Positions 19,570 through 30,466 of a DNA stretch of 64,000 nt are shown here, piece after piece. Each line of letters begins with the position of its first letter. Position 1 is the first letter of the stretch. The translations under genes and the position numbers were made by a program. The DNA comes from Candidatus Pantoea bituminis (lineage in GTDB: Bacteria; Pseudomonadota; Gammaproteobacteria; Enterobacterales; Enterobacteriaceae). Below the pieces are notes generated by a model. The model was not told where the DNA came from. It was given only the letters and a program-made list of their open reading frames with translations, and ran no database searches. The stretch lies in the NCBI RefSeq assembly GCF_018842675.1, contig NZ_JAGTWO010000004.1:310001-374000 (forward strand), given 5' to 3'.

Positions 19570-20511
19570 ACTAAACCAGGCTGGCCGGCCCAAGGCTATT
19601 TTTTTGATGGGACCCACCGCTTCGGGCAAAACCGCCTTAGCGATTGAGCTGCGCAAGCAGTTGCCTGTGGAACTTATCAGCGTGGATTCTGCCTTAATCT
19701 ATCGTCAGATGGATATTGGCACGGCGAAACCATCGGCTGAAGAGTTAGCGTTGGCACCCCATCGTTTGTTAGACATACGCGATCCCGCAGAGGCCTATTC
19801 GGCTGCGGAATTTCGTCGCGATGCTTTAGCAGAAATGGCGGATATTGTCCGAAGCGGACGTATTCCGTTGCTTGTTGGTGGAACTATGCTCTACTTCAAG
19901 GCGTTACTTGAAGGATTGTCGCCGCTGCCCTCGGCCGATCCGGAGGTTCGTCAGCGTATAGAGCAAATGGCGCGTGATGATGGATGGGAAGCCTTACACC
20001 GCCAACTGTGTGAAATCGATCCGGTTGCCGGCAGTCGTATTCATCCGAATGATCCGCAGAGACTTTCGCGAGCACTGGAAGTTTTTTTATTTCGGGTAAA
20101 ACTTTAACGGAACTGACAAAAACGTCCGGCGAAGCGTTACCCTACGACGTGTACCAGTTTGCCATCGCCCCCGCGAGCCGCGAGCTGATACACCAGCGCA
20201 TCGCTTTACGTTTCGAACAGATGTTAGCGTCAGGATTTGAAGCGGAGTCTCGGGCCCTGTTTGCACGAGGTGATTTGCATACGGACATGCCTTCCATTCG
20301 TTGTGTGGGATATCGTCAGATGTGGTCTTACTTATCTGGCGAAATTGATTACAACGAGATGGTTTATCGGGGAATTTGCGCGACCCGGCAGCTCGCTAAG
20401 CGCCAAATGACATGGCTACGTGGTTGGGAAAACGTTCACTGGTTAGACAGCGACGAACCCCAATTAGCCCGCGAAACGGTGTTACAGGTTCTTAGTGCGA
20501 AGCATGGGTGA
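19562..20511 (+). CDS. miaA: MiaA, tRNA dimethylallyltransferase (one frameshift in this sequence)
   Basis: MiaA adds dimethylallyl to A37 of tRNAs that read UNN codons. The P-loop GPTASGKT is at about residues 17-24. The second half includes [12 protein letters not shown] and the C-terminal tRNA-binding helices. A T7 run at 20092-20098 shifts the frame; with T8 the protein reads [15 protein letters not shown] and totals 316 residues, equal to E. coli. In E. coli the miaA region also contains heat-shock and housekeeping promoters for hfq. Confidence 0.95.
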
Positions 20512-20602
20512 TTGTGTACAATTGGCTGGTTATCGTGCGCAAATTTTTACGCAGTTTTTTCAGAACTCTAGGTTCTAAAAGCAACAAACTACAAGCATAT
20601 AA

Positions 20603-20926
<324 letters not shown>

Positions 20927-20941
20927 GGCGCCGCCGTTCAG

Positions 20942-20984
20942 CCAGGACTGGAGAACGTTAATCGTTTTCCGTCCTGGTCTTTTA
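20942..20984 (+). terminator. Terminator or attenuator between hfq and hflX
   Basis: The stem ccaggac (20942-20948) pairs with gtcctgg (20971-20977) across a 22-nt loop and is followed by tcttttattttta. The long loop suggests partial termination, with read-through into hflX. Confidence 0.65.
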
Positions 20985-21003
20985 TTTTTAGCGAGGTTAT
21001 AGC

Positions 21004-22284
21004 TTGTTTGACCGTTATGATGCCGGTGAGCAGGCCGTACTGGTACACATCTGGTTCTCCCAAGACAAAGAGGTAGAAGATCTACAGGAATTTGAAACCC
21101 TGGTTTCTTCTGCTGGCGTCGAAGCGCTGCAAGTCATTACCGGCAGTCGTAAAGCGCCACACCCGAAGTATTTTGTCGGTGAAGGAAAGGCCGTTGAAAT
21201 TGCCGATGCGGTAAAATCAAGTGGAGCATCGGTCGTATTATTCGATCATGCCTTAACGCCCGCTCAGGAAAGAAACCTGGAGCGGTTATGCGAATGCCGT
21301 GTGATTGATCGCACAGGCTTAATCCTTGATATCTTTGCCCAGCGCGCCCGCACCCACGAAGGTAAATTGCAGGTCGAGTTGGCTCAGCTACGTCATCTTG
21401 CTACGCGTCTTGTGCGTGGTTGGACGCACCTTGAACGCCAAAAAGGCGGTATTGGCCTGCGTGGCCCGGGTGAAACGCAGCTAGAGACTGACCGCCGTTT
21501 ATTACGTGGCCGCATAAGCCAGATTCTTTCCCGTCTTGAGCGTGTTGAAAAACAGCGCGAGCAGGGACGTCAGGCGCGCGCTAAAGCCGATGTACCCACC
21601 GTTTCTCTGGTAGGCTACACCAACGCCGGAAAATCCACTCTGTTTAACGCCATTACCTCTGCCAATGTGTACGCTGCGGATCAACTCTTTGCGACCCTTG
21701 ATCCTACTTTACGTCGCTTGAATGTGGCTGATGTTGGCGAGGTGGTATTAGCGGATACTGTTGGGTTTATTCGCCATCTCCCGCATGACCTTGTCGCTGC
21801 GTTTAAAGCTACACTGCAAGAAACGCGTCAGGCAGCATTGCTGCTTCACGTCATTGACGGTGCAGACGTGCGACTGAATGAGAATATCGAAGCCGTAGAT
21901 ACGGTTCTTGAAGAGATTGAAGCGGACGAAATACCGAAGCTTCTGATCATGAATAAAATCGATATGCTCGATAATTTTGAACCGCGTATTGATCGCAACG
22001 AAGAAAATCTGCCGATTCGTGTCTGGCTTTCAGCCCAGACTGGCGTGGGCATTCCTTTGTTGTGGCAAGCGTTGTCAGAGCGCCTGTCGGGTGAAATTGC
22101 CCAATATGATTTGCGTCTGCCACCAGATGCGGGGCGCTTGCGCAGCCGTTTCTATCAGTTGCAGGCGATTGAGAAAGAGTGGAATGAAGAAGACGGCAGT
22201 GTCGGTTTACAGATCAGGATGCCAATTGTTGACTGGCGTCGTTTATGTAAACAAGAGCCGTCACTAACCAGTTACATTGTTTGA
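21004..22284 (+). CDS. hflX: HflX, ribosome-splitting GTPase
   Basis: HflX is an Obg-family GTPase that binds the 50S subunit and rescues stalled ribosomes after heat stress. The 426 residues equal E. coli HflX. Its own N-terminal ribosome-binding domain (about 1-190) includes [13 protein letters not shown]. The G domain (about 197-365) has [12 protein letters not shown] and [10 protein letters not shown], and a small C-terminal domain ends the protein. Translation starts at TTG 21004; the N-terminus [16 protein letters not shown] matches E. coli, and GAGG lies upstream. Confidence 0.97.
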   Translation: MFDRYDAGEQAVLVHIWFSQDKEVEDLQEFETLVSSAGVEALQVITGSRKAPHPKYFVGEGKAVEIADAVKSSGASVVLFDHALTPAQERNLERLCECRVIDRTGLILDIFAQRARTHEGKLQVELAQLRHLATRLVRGWTHLERQKGGIGLRGPGETQLETDRRLLRGRISQILSRLERVEKQREQGRQARAKADVPTVSLVGYTNAGKSTLFNAITSANVYAADQLFATLDPTLRRLNVADVGEVVLADTVGFIRHLPHDLVAAFKATLQETRQAALLLHVIDGADVRLNENIEAVDTVLEEIEADEIPKLLIMNKIDMLDNFEPRIDRNEENLPIRVWLSAQTGVGIPLLWQALSERLSGEIAQYDLRLPPDAGRLRSRFYQLQAIEKEWNEEDGSVGLQIRMPIVDWRRLCKQEPSLTSYIV

Positions 22285-22455
22285 CATGTTGCCCAATCGA
22301 ACTTACCCAATAGATTTCAGGTTGTAGCAAGGCAGTCATTGAGCGAATCCCATAAAGCATACTGCGGTAAGTCATTGGGGTAAGCGAGAGCAGCTAACGT
22401 CGCGCCAGCATGAAAGATGAAGGTAAGCCGCAAATACAATAAATGGAGTAGAGAC

Positions 22456-23691
22456 ATGGCGTGGAATCAGCCCGGAAATAACGGACAGGACCGCGACCCG
22501 TGGGGAAGCAGCAATAATCAAGGCGGCAACTCTGGGGGAAATAAAGGAGGTCGAGATAAAGGGCCACCTGATCTGGATGATATCTTCCGTAAGCTGAGCA
22601 AGAAGCTCGGTGGACTGGGCGGTGGCAAACAGAGTGACAACGGACAGCGCGGCTCCGGCAGCGGTGGAAAAATTGTTGGCATTGTAGCTGTTGCTGCTGT
22701 GGTCATCTGGGCCGCCAGCGGATTCTACACCATCAAAGAAGCGGAACGCGGCGTGGTTACACGCTTCGGTAAATTCAGCCATCTGGTTGAGCCGGGCCTT
22801 AACTGGAAACCGACATTTATCGATCAGGTCCGCGCGGTTAACGTTGAAGCAGTACGTGAACTGGCGGCTTCTGGCGTGATGTTAACGTCTGATGAGAACG
22901 TGGTGCGCGTAGAAATGAACGTGCAGTACCGCGTGACCGATCCAGAGCGCTATCTCTATGCAGTGACCAGCGCCGATGACAGCTTGCGTCAGGCAACTGA
23001 CAGTGCGCTGCGTGGCGTTATTGGTCGTTCAACCATGGACCGCATTCTGACTGAAGGCCGTACCGTGGTGCGTAGCGATACCCAACGTGAAATCGATGAA
23101 ACCATTCGTCCATACAACATGGGTATTGCGGTGCTTGACGTCAACTTCCAGGCAGCACGTCCTCCGGAAGAGGTGAAGTCAGCGTTTGACGATGCAATTG
23201 CAGCGCGTGAAAACCGCGAGCAATACGTACGTGAAGCGGAAGCTTACGCCAACGAAGTTCAGCCGCGAGCCAATGGCCAGGCGCAACGTCTGCTTGAAGA
23301 AGCACGTGCTTATAAAGAGCGTACTGTTCTGGAAGCACAAGGTGAAGTAGCGCGTTTTGCCAAGATTCTGCCGGAGTATAAAGCCGCGCCAGAGATCACC
23401 AAAGAGCGTCTGTATATCGAAACCATGGAACGCGTGTTGAGTCACACTCGTAAGGTGCTGGTTAATGATCGTGGTAATAGCCTGATGGTGCTGCCGCTTG
23501 ATCAACTGATGCGTGGCATGGATTCTTCCGGTCAGAGTGGTAAAAAAGGCACGAGTTCATCTACGCTGCCACCTCTTTCAGACCGTAATACCAGCCGCAG
23601 TGAAAGTTCGTCATACAGTCCAGACAGCGTCCTGGATCAGCGTCGAGTGAATGCTCAGCGCAACGATACCCAGCGCGAAGGGAGAGAGTAA
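22456..23691 (+). CDS. hflK: HflK, subunit of the HflKC modulator of FtsH protease
   Basis: HflK forms with HflC a large SPFH-family cage in the inner membrane around FtsH, restraining its proteolysis of membrane proteins. The 411-residue protein has a glycine- and asparagine-rich N-terminus (MAWNQPGNNGQDRDPWGSS), one membrane segment at about residues 75-95, an SPFH domain (VVTRFGKFSHLVEPGLNWK), a long coiled coil and an S/N-rich tail. A family start at ATG 22456 has GGAG in front. It is followed after 3 nt by hflC. Confidence 0.97.
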   Translation: MAWNQPGNNGQDRDPWGSSNNQGGNSGGNKGGRDKGPPDLDDIFRKLSKKLGGLGGGKQSDNGQRGSGSGGKIVGIVAVAAVVIWAASGFYTIKEAERGVVTRFGKFSHLVEPGLNWKPTFIDQVRAVNVEAVRELAASGVMLTSDENVVRVEMNVQYRVTDPERYLYAVTSADDSLRQATDSALRGVIGRSTMDRILTEGRTVVRSDTQREIDETIRPYNMGIAVLDVNFQAARPPEEVKSAFDDAIAARENREQYVREAEAYANEVQPRANGQAQRLLEEARAYKERTVLEAQGEVARFAKILPEYKAAPEITKERLYIETMERVLSHTRKVLVNDRGNSLMVLPLDQLMRGMDSSGQSGKKGTSSSTLPPLSDRNTSRSESSSYSPDSVLDQRRVNAQRNDTQREGRE

Positions 23692-23694
23692 TCG

Positions 23695-24699
23695 ATGCGT
23701 AAGCCCATAATCTTTTTACTTATTGTTGTGCTGGTGGCGCTTTACGCATCGCTGTTTGTTGTGCAAGAAGGCCAGCGGGGCATTGTGCTGCGTTTCGGTA
23801 AAGTGTTGCGCGATGATGAAAACAAACCACAGGTGTTTTCACCGGGTCTGCATTTCAAGATTCCGTTTATCGAAACGGTTAAATCGTTGGATGCACGTAT
23901 TCAGACCATGGATAACCAAGCCGATCGCTTTGTAACCAAAGAGAAAAAAGACCTGATCGTTGACTCTTATATCAAATGGCGCATCAGTGATTTTAGCCGT
24001 TATTACCTGGCAACCGGCGGCGGTGACGTTTCACAGGCTGAAGTGCTGCTGAAACGTAAGTTCAGTGACCGTTTGCGTTCTGAAATGGGTCGTCTGGATG
24101 TGAAAGACATCGTGACGGATTCGCGTGGCCGCTTAACCACTGACGTGCGTGATGCACTGAATACCGGTAGCGCGGGCAACGACGACGAAATTGCGACACC
24201 CGCCGCTGATGATGCGATTGCTAACGCGGCAGCGCGCGTTGAGCGTGAAACCAACAGCAGTGAACCTGCGCCAAACCCGAACAGCATGGCGGCGTTAGGT
24301 ATTCAGGTTGTTGATGTGCGCATTAAGCAAATTAACTTGCCGACCGAAGTGTCTGACGCCATCTTTAACCGTATGCGTGCAGAACGTGAAGCGGTAGCGC
24401 GTAGTCAGCGTTCACAAGGTCAGGAAGAGGCGGAGAAATTGCGCGCTCAAGCCGATTATCAGGTAACACGTACCATCGCAGAAGCACAGCGTGAAGCGTT
24501 GATTACCCGCGGTGATGGTGATGCTGAAACGGCGAAGTTATTTGCAAATGCGTTTAGTCAGGACCCGGATTTCTATGCTTTCATCCGCAGCCTGCGCGCT
24601 TATGAAAATAGCTTCAACGAAAATCAGGACATCATGGTGTTGAGCCCAGACAGCGATTTCTTCCGATATATGAAAGCGCCCTCTAACGCAACGCGATAA
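23695..24699 (+). CDS. hflC: HflC, subunit of the HflKC modulator of FtsH protease
   Basis: This is the partner of HflK, with 334 residues as in E. coli. A single N-terminal membrane anchor (about 4-20) precedes the SPFH domain (GIVLRFGKV, FSPGLHFKIP) and a coiled-coil region rich in E, A and R (about 210-290). Its last genes of the nnr-hfl superoperon end at a hairpin terminator at 24718. Confidence 0.97.
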   Translation: MRKPIIFLLIVVLVALYASLFVVQEGQRGIVLRFGKVLRDDENKPQVFSPGLHFKIPFIETVKSLDARIQTMDNQADRFVTKEKKDLIVDSYIKWRISDFSRYYLATGGGDVSQAEVLLKRKFSDRLRSEMGRLDVKDIVTDSRGRLTTDVRDALNTGSAGNDDEIATPAADDAIANAAARVERETNSSEPAPNPNSMAALGIQVVDVRIKQINLPTEVSDAIFNRMRAEREAVARSQRSQGQEEAEKLRAQADYQVTRTIAEAQREALITRGDGDAETAKLFANAFSQDPDFYAFIRSLRAYENSFNENQDIMVLSPDSDFFRYMKAPSNATR

Positions 24700-24717
24700 G
24701 AACTGATATAACCTACG

Positions 24718-24745
24718 GGCCGACACTTTTGTCGGCCTTTTGTTT
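24718..24745 (+). terminator. Terminator after hflC
   Basis: ggccgac (24718-24724) pairs with gtcggcc (24731-24737) around a 6-nt loop, followed by ttttgttt. It ends the hfl operon just before yjeT. Confidence 0.85.
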
Positions 24746-24756
24746 GGATTACAGGA

Positions 24757-24957
24757 ATGAACACGAGTATCTGGATAGCATTAGCGTTGGTATTGGTGCT
24801 GGAAGGCTTAGGACCGATGTTTATGCCACGTGCCTGGCGGCGGTTAATTCAAACCATGACGCAACTGCCCGATCGCCTGCTGCATCGTTTTGGCGGCGGC
24901 TTAGTGGTCGCGGGTGTAGTGATTTATTGCATGTTAAGCATGCACGGCAATATCTGA
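24757..24957 (+). CDS. yjeT: YjeT, DUF2065 small membrane protein
   Basis: This is a 66-residue protein with two hydrophobic segments (about 4-20 and 47-62) around a basic loop (PRAWRRLIQ). It matches E. coli YjeT in length and place between hflC and purA. Its function is unknown; the conserved position suggests a link with HflKC or membrane quality control, but that is inference. AGGA precedes the ATG at 24757. Confidence 0.9.
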   Translation: MNTSIWIALALVLVLEGLGPMFMPRAWRRLIQTMTQLPDRLLHRFGGGLVVAGVVIYCMLSMHGNI

Positions 24958-25041
24958 TGCGCGATCGCTCACAGCCTAAATTGTGGTTTTAAGGCGCGTT
25001 TCCCCCACATGTTGTAGTGATCAAAACTCAGGCAAAAAAGC

Positions 25042-25057
25042 GCGCAATCGTATGCTA
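25042..25057. promoter_or_regulatory. PurR-like operator upstream of purA
   Basis: GCGCAATCGTATGCTA matches the PurR consensus ACGCAAACGTTTGCGT at 11 of 16 positions, including the central CG and the GC-A-A half. It lies 66-81 bp before the purA ATG, and purA is a PurR target in E. coli. A weaker second site is possible but not clear. Confidence 0.5.
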
Positions 25058-25119
25058 AAAGTGCTGAAAGCGACCCGATCAGATGGTAGAATCCATTTTT
25101 AAGCAATCGGTGATTTTGA

Positions 25120-26421
<1,302 letters not shown>

Positions 26422-26429
26422 TCACATTG

Positions 26430-26458
26430 AGGCCGGACAATCTCCGGCCTTTGTTTTT
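26430..26458 (+). terminator. Terminator after purA
   Basis: An 8-bp stem aggccgga (26430-26437) and tccggcct (26443-26450) with a 5-nt loop is followed by ttgttttt. Confidence 0.88.
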
Positions 26459-26644
26459 CCGCGCTTTGACGCCCCTGAATATCCCTTCGCTTATCAAATC
26501 ACCCTCTGGCTTAAAAAACGCACAGCTGCCCAGACTCTGGTTTATCATCTTACTTAATTAAAAAGCGAACCGGTTAACAATTGAAATTAATCGCAAGGCG
26601 AACACACGAATCAATGCCACTTTTGATGATTCACCGAGGTTAAT

Positions 26645-27088
26645 GTGCAGCTGACAAGTTTTACTGATTATGGTCTGCGGGCCTTGATATATATGGCTAC
26701 CTTGCCGGAAGGCAAGTTGACTAACATTACCGAAGTAACCAATACCTATGGCGTATCGCGTAATCATATGGTCAAAATCATCAATCAATTAAGCCGTGCT
26801 GGGTTTGTGGCAGCTACGCGCGGTAAAAATGGCGGCATTCGTTTAGGCATGAAAGCCAATCAAATCGTCATTGGTGAAGTCGTTCGTAAGATGGAACCGC
26901 TACAATTAGTAGATTGCAGCGCGTGTGCCATTACGCCAGCTTGCCGTTTAAGGAATGCACTCCATGCTGCGGTGCAGGTATTCTTACGGGAACTGGATAG
27001 CTATACCCTGGCGGATCTCGTTGAAGGAAATACACCTTTATATGAAATCATATTGTCCGAACCGCCGGTGGCAATGAAAATTAAATGA
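26645..27088 (+). CDS. nsrR: NsrR, nitric oxide-sensing Rrf2-family repressor
   Basis: NsrR is an iron-sulfur repressor relieved by nitric oxide. The 147-residue protein starts at GTG 26645 with GAGG upstream, as in E. coli. The winged helix has [19 protein letters not shown] at about 35-53. The cluster cysteines are C91, C94 and C100 ([12 protein letters not shown]). E. coli NsrR, from memory, has C91, C96 and C102, so two residues are missing between the first two cysteines while the reading frame is clean. It heads the nsrR-rnr-rlmB operon; rnr starts 16 nt after its stop. Confidence 0.95.
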   Translation: MQLTSFTDYGLRALIYMATLPEGKLTNITEVTNTYGVSRNHMVKIINQLSRAGFVAATRGKNGGIRLGMKANQIVIGEVVRKMEPLQLVDCSACAITPACRLRNALHAAVQVFLRELDSYTLADLVEGNTPLYEIILSEPPVAMKIK

Positions 27089-27104
27089 CATCGGAGGAAC
27101 CGTT

Positions 27105-29559
27105 ATGTCAAAAGATCCTTATCAGGATAGAGAAGCTGAAAAATACGAAAACCCAATTCCAAGCCGGGAATTTATCCTGGCGCTGTTAGAAAAACGCGAA
27201 AAGCCAGCCAGCCGCGATGAGCTGGCGCAAGAAATGAATTTGCAAGAAGAAGAACACCTTGAAGCATTACGTCGCCGCTTACGTGCAATGGAGCGCGACG
27301 GCCAGCTGGTGTTCACTCGCCGTCAATGTTACGCCTTACCTGAACGTCTCGATCTGCTGCGCGGCAAAGTTATCGGCCACCGTGATGGCTACGGTTTCCT
27401 GCGCGCAGAAGGGCAGAAAGACGATCTCTACCTCTCTGCAGAACAGATGAAGTTCTGCATGCACGGCGATGTCATTCTCGCTCAGCCTTTGGGCGCGGAT
27501 CGCAAAGGCCGTCGTGAGGCGCGCGTTGTGCGTGTGCAAGAGCCGCGTAACAATCAAATCGTGGGCCGCTACTTCACTGATGCGGGAGCCGGATTTGTGG
27601 TGCCTGACGACAGCCGCCTGAGTTTCGATATTCTCATTCCACCAGAAGAAACCCTGAACGCCCGCATGGGTTCGGTGGTGGTGGTCGAACTGGTACAACG
27701 TCCAACACGCCGCACGAAAGCCATTGGTAAAATCGCTGAAATTCTTGGCGATGACATGGGCACTAGCCTTGCCGTCGATATGGCATTACGTACCCATGAG
27801 ATTCCACACACCTGGCCGCCAGAAGTAGAGAAACAGGTAAGCAAGCTGAGTGAAGTGGTGCCAGAAGAGGCCAAAGTTGGGCGTGTTGATTTGCGTCAGC
27901 TGCCGCTGGTCACTATTGACGGTGAAGATGCGCGAGACTTTGATGATGCCGTTTACTGTGAGAAAAAGCGTGGCGGTGGGTGGCGTTTGTGGGTTGCGAT
28001 TGCGGATGTCAGCTATTACGTGCGTCCAGGCACGCCGCTTGACGATGAAGCCCATCAGCGTGGCACTTCTGTTTACTTCCCGTCTCAAGTCGTTCCTATG
28101 CTGCCGGAAGTGCTTTCCAACGGATTATGTTCGCTGAACCCACAGGTCGATCGCCTGTGTATGGTGTGCGAAATGACCGTCTCATCCAAAGGCAAGCTGA
28201 CAGGCTTTAAGCATTACGAAGCGGTGATGAATTCGCATGCGCGTCTGACTTACACCAAAGTGTGGAATATTCTGCAGGGCAATGCGGAACTGCGCGAGCA
28301 ATATGCGCCGCGAGTCAAAGAGCTTGAAGAGCTGCATAATATGTATCAGGCGCTGGAAGCGGCGCGCGAAGAGCGTGGTGGTATCTCGTTTGAAACGGAA
28401 GAAGCCAAGTTTATCTTCAACGCTGAACGTCGTATCGAACGTGTAGAGCGCACTTCGCGTAATGATGCGCACAAACTCATTGAAGAGTGCATGATTTTGG
28501 CGAACATTGCCTCGGCACGCTTTGTTGAAAAAATGAAGAGCCGGCGCTGTTCCGCGATCATGATCGTCCTACCGATGAAAGTATTAAAAGCTTCCGCACC
28601 GTATTAAACGAGCTGGGGCTGAGCTTGCCGGGCGGGACTAAGCCGCAACCCATCGATTACGCAGCGCTGCTCACGCAAGTTGCCGATCGTCCTGATGCGG
28701 AAATGCTGCAAACCATGCTGCTGCGCTCAATGAAGCAGGCCGTTTACGATCCAGAAAACCGTGGTCACTTCGGTCTGGCGTTGACCTCTTACGCGCACTT
28801 TACTTCACCGATTCGCCGTTACCCAGACCTGCTCTTGCACCGCGCAATCAAATATCTGCTGGCAAAAGAGCAGGGCGAAGTGAAAGGCATTACTACCGAA
28901 ACTGGCGGTTATCACTACGAGATGCAGCAAATGCTGCAGTTGGGCCAGCACTGCTCCTTAACTGAACGCCGTGCTGATGAAGCCACCCGCGACGTTGCTG
29001 ATTGGCTGAAGTGTGACTTCATGCAGGATCAGGTCGGCAATGTCTTCAATGGCGTCATTTCTAGCGTCACCGGTTTTGGCTTCTTCGTTCGCCTCAACGA
29101 TCTGTTCATTGATGGTCTGGTACACGTATCAACGCTCGACAATGACTATTATCGTTTCGACCCGATTGGTCAGCGTTTGATTGGCGAATCAGGCGGGCGT
29201 ACTTATCGTCTGGGTGATGCCGTAGAAGTCCGAGTTGAAGCGGTGCACATGGATGAGCGTAAAATCGACTTTGCCCTGATTTCCAGCTCTCGCAAGCCAC
29301 GCGGCGAAGGTAAAACGGCTCGTGAACGCGATAAACGTGAAGGCAAAGCACCGCCGAAGCGTCGTCGTGAAATCAGTAAGAAGGCTAACTTCGAGCCAGA
29401 TTCCGCGTTCCGCGGTGAGAAGAAAAAGCCCGCTGGCGAAAAGAAAAAGCCTGCTGCTGCAAACACCGAGAAAAAAGTAAAAAAGTCTCGGAGAAAACCC
29501 GTAAAATCGCCGCCGCCACTAAGGCCAAGCGCGCCGCGAAGAAGGCAAATCCTGTCTGA
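27105..29559 (+). CDS. rnr: RNase R, 3'-5' exoribonuclease (two frameshifts in this sequence)
   Basis: RNase R degrades structured RNA and takes part in tmRNA quality control. It has an N-terminal helix-turn-helix, two cold-shock domains, the RNB catalytic domain (about 260-585) with the metal-binding [13 protein letters not shown], an S1 domain ([20 protein letters not shown]) and a lysine-rich tail. The frame breaks at the A6 run 28528-28533 (A7 gives [20 protein letters not shown]) and again at the A6 run 29479-29484 (A7 gives [19 protein letters not shown]). With both restored the stop is at 29557-29559 and the protein has 818 residues (E. coli 813). Uncorrected reading would place the end at 29626. 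Confidence 0.94.
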
Positions 29560-29568
29560 TGCGCATCT

Positions 29569-29600
29569 CCGCCCTTGCTCCGAAGAGCAAGGGCGGTTTG
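29569..29600 (+). terminator. Hairpin between rnr and rlmB
   Basis: A perfect 12-bp stem (29569-29580 with 29585-29596) is closed by the stable tetraloop CGAA, followed by tttg. The T-run is short, so it probably allows partial read-through into rlmB or marks an mRNA processing site. Confidence 0.65.
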
Positions 29601-29634
29601 TAATCCATTCATTCTCCCAATACTGAGCAGATCG

Positions 29635-30369
29635 ATGAGCGAAATAATTTTTGGTATCCATGCCGTGCAGGCGCTGCTGGAAAACGATCCACAACGTTTC
29701 CAGGAAGTCTTTATCCTCAAAGGCCGCGACGATCGTCGTCTGCAACCGTTGGTAACCGCGCTGGAAGCTCAAGGTATCGTGATTCAACTGGCTAACCGTC
29801 AATGGCTCGATAGCCAGGTTGAAGGTGGCGTGCATCAGGGTATTGTCGCGCGCGTGAAGCCGGGCCGTCAGTATCAGGAAGGCGATCTGCCGGATCTGCT
29901 GCAAAGCCTGGAAAAACCATTTTTACTGGTGCTGGATGGCGTCACCGATCCGCACAATTTGGGTGCTTGCCTGCGTAGCGCCGATGCTGCGGGTGTGCAT
30001 GCGGTCATCGTCCCAAAAGATCGCTCCGCGACACTCAACGCAACAGCGAAAAAAGTGGCCAGCGGCGCAGCCGAAAACGTGCCGTTAATTCGCGTGACTA
30101 ACCTGGCGCGTACTTTGCGCTTGCTGCAGGAATACAACATTTGGGTAGTGGGTACCGCCGGCGAAGCCGATCACACTGTGTATCAGAGCAAAATGACCGG
30201 TCCAATGGCCTTGGTGATGGGCGCGGAAGGTGAAGGTATGCGTCGCCTCACGCGAGAGCATTGCGATGAGCTGATCAGCATTCCAATGGCGGGCAGCGTT
30301 TCCTCGCTGAACGTGTCAGTCGCAACCGGCGTCTGTTTGTTTGAAGCGGTGCGTCAACGCGCGCTGTAA
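29635..30369 (+). CDS. rlmB: RlmB, 23S rRNA Gm2251 2'-O-methyltransferase
   Basis: RlmB methylates G2251 in the ribosomal P loop. The 244 residues match E. coli (243). The SPOUT/TrmH knot motifs are present: [19 protein letters not shown], then [11 protein letters not shown] and [12 protein letters not shown] near the C-terminus. The family start is [12 protein letters not shown] at 29635; the reading frame extends further upstream across the rnr hairpin but not as protein. Confidence 0.97.
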   Translation: MSEIIFGIHAVQALLENDPQRFQEVFILKGRDDRRLQPLVTALEAQGIVIQLANRQWLDSQVEGGVHQGIVARVKPGRQYQEGDLPDLLQSLEKPFLLVLDGVTDPHNLGACLRSADAAGVHAVIVPKDRSATLNATAKKVASGAAENVPLIRVTNLARTLRLLQEYNIWVVGTAGEADHTVYQSKMTGPMALVMGAEGEGMRRLTREHCDELISIPMAGSVSSLNVSVATGVCLFEAVRQRAL

Positions 30370-30466
30370 TTGCTGATGGCGTGATCGCCACCGCAAAAAG
30401 TTTCTGTACCAGGCATAACTGCGCATCACTCCCATAATTAGGGAGTGAAATCCGTGAGGAGCCGTT

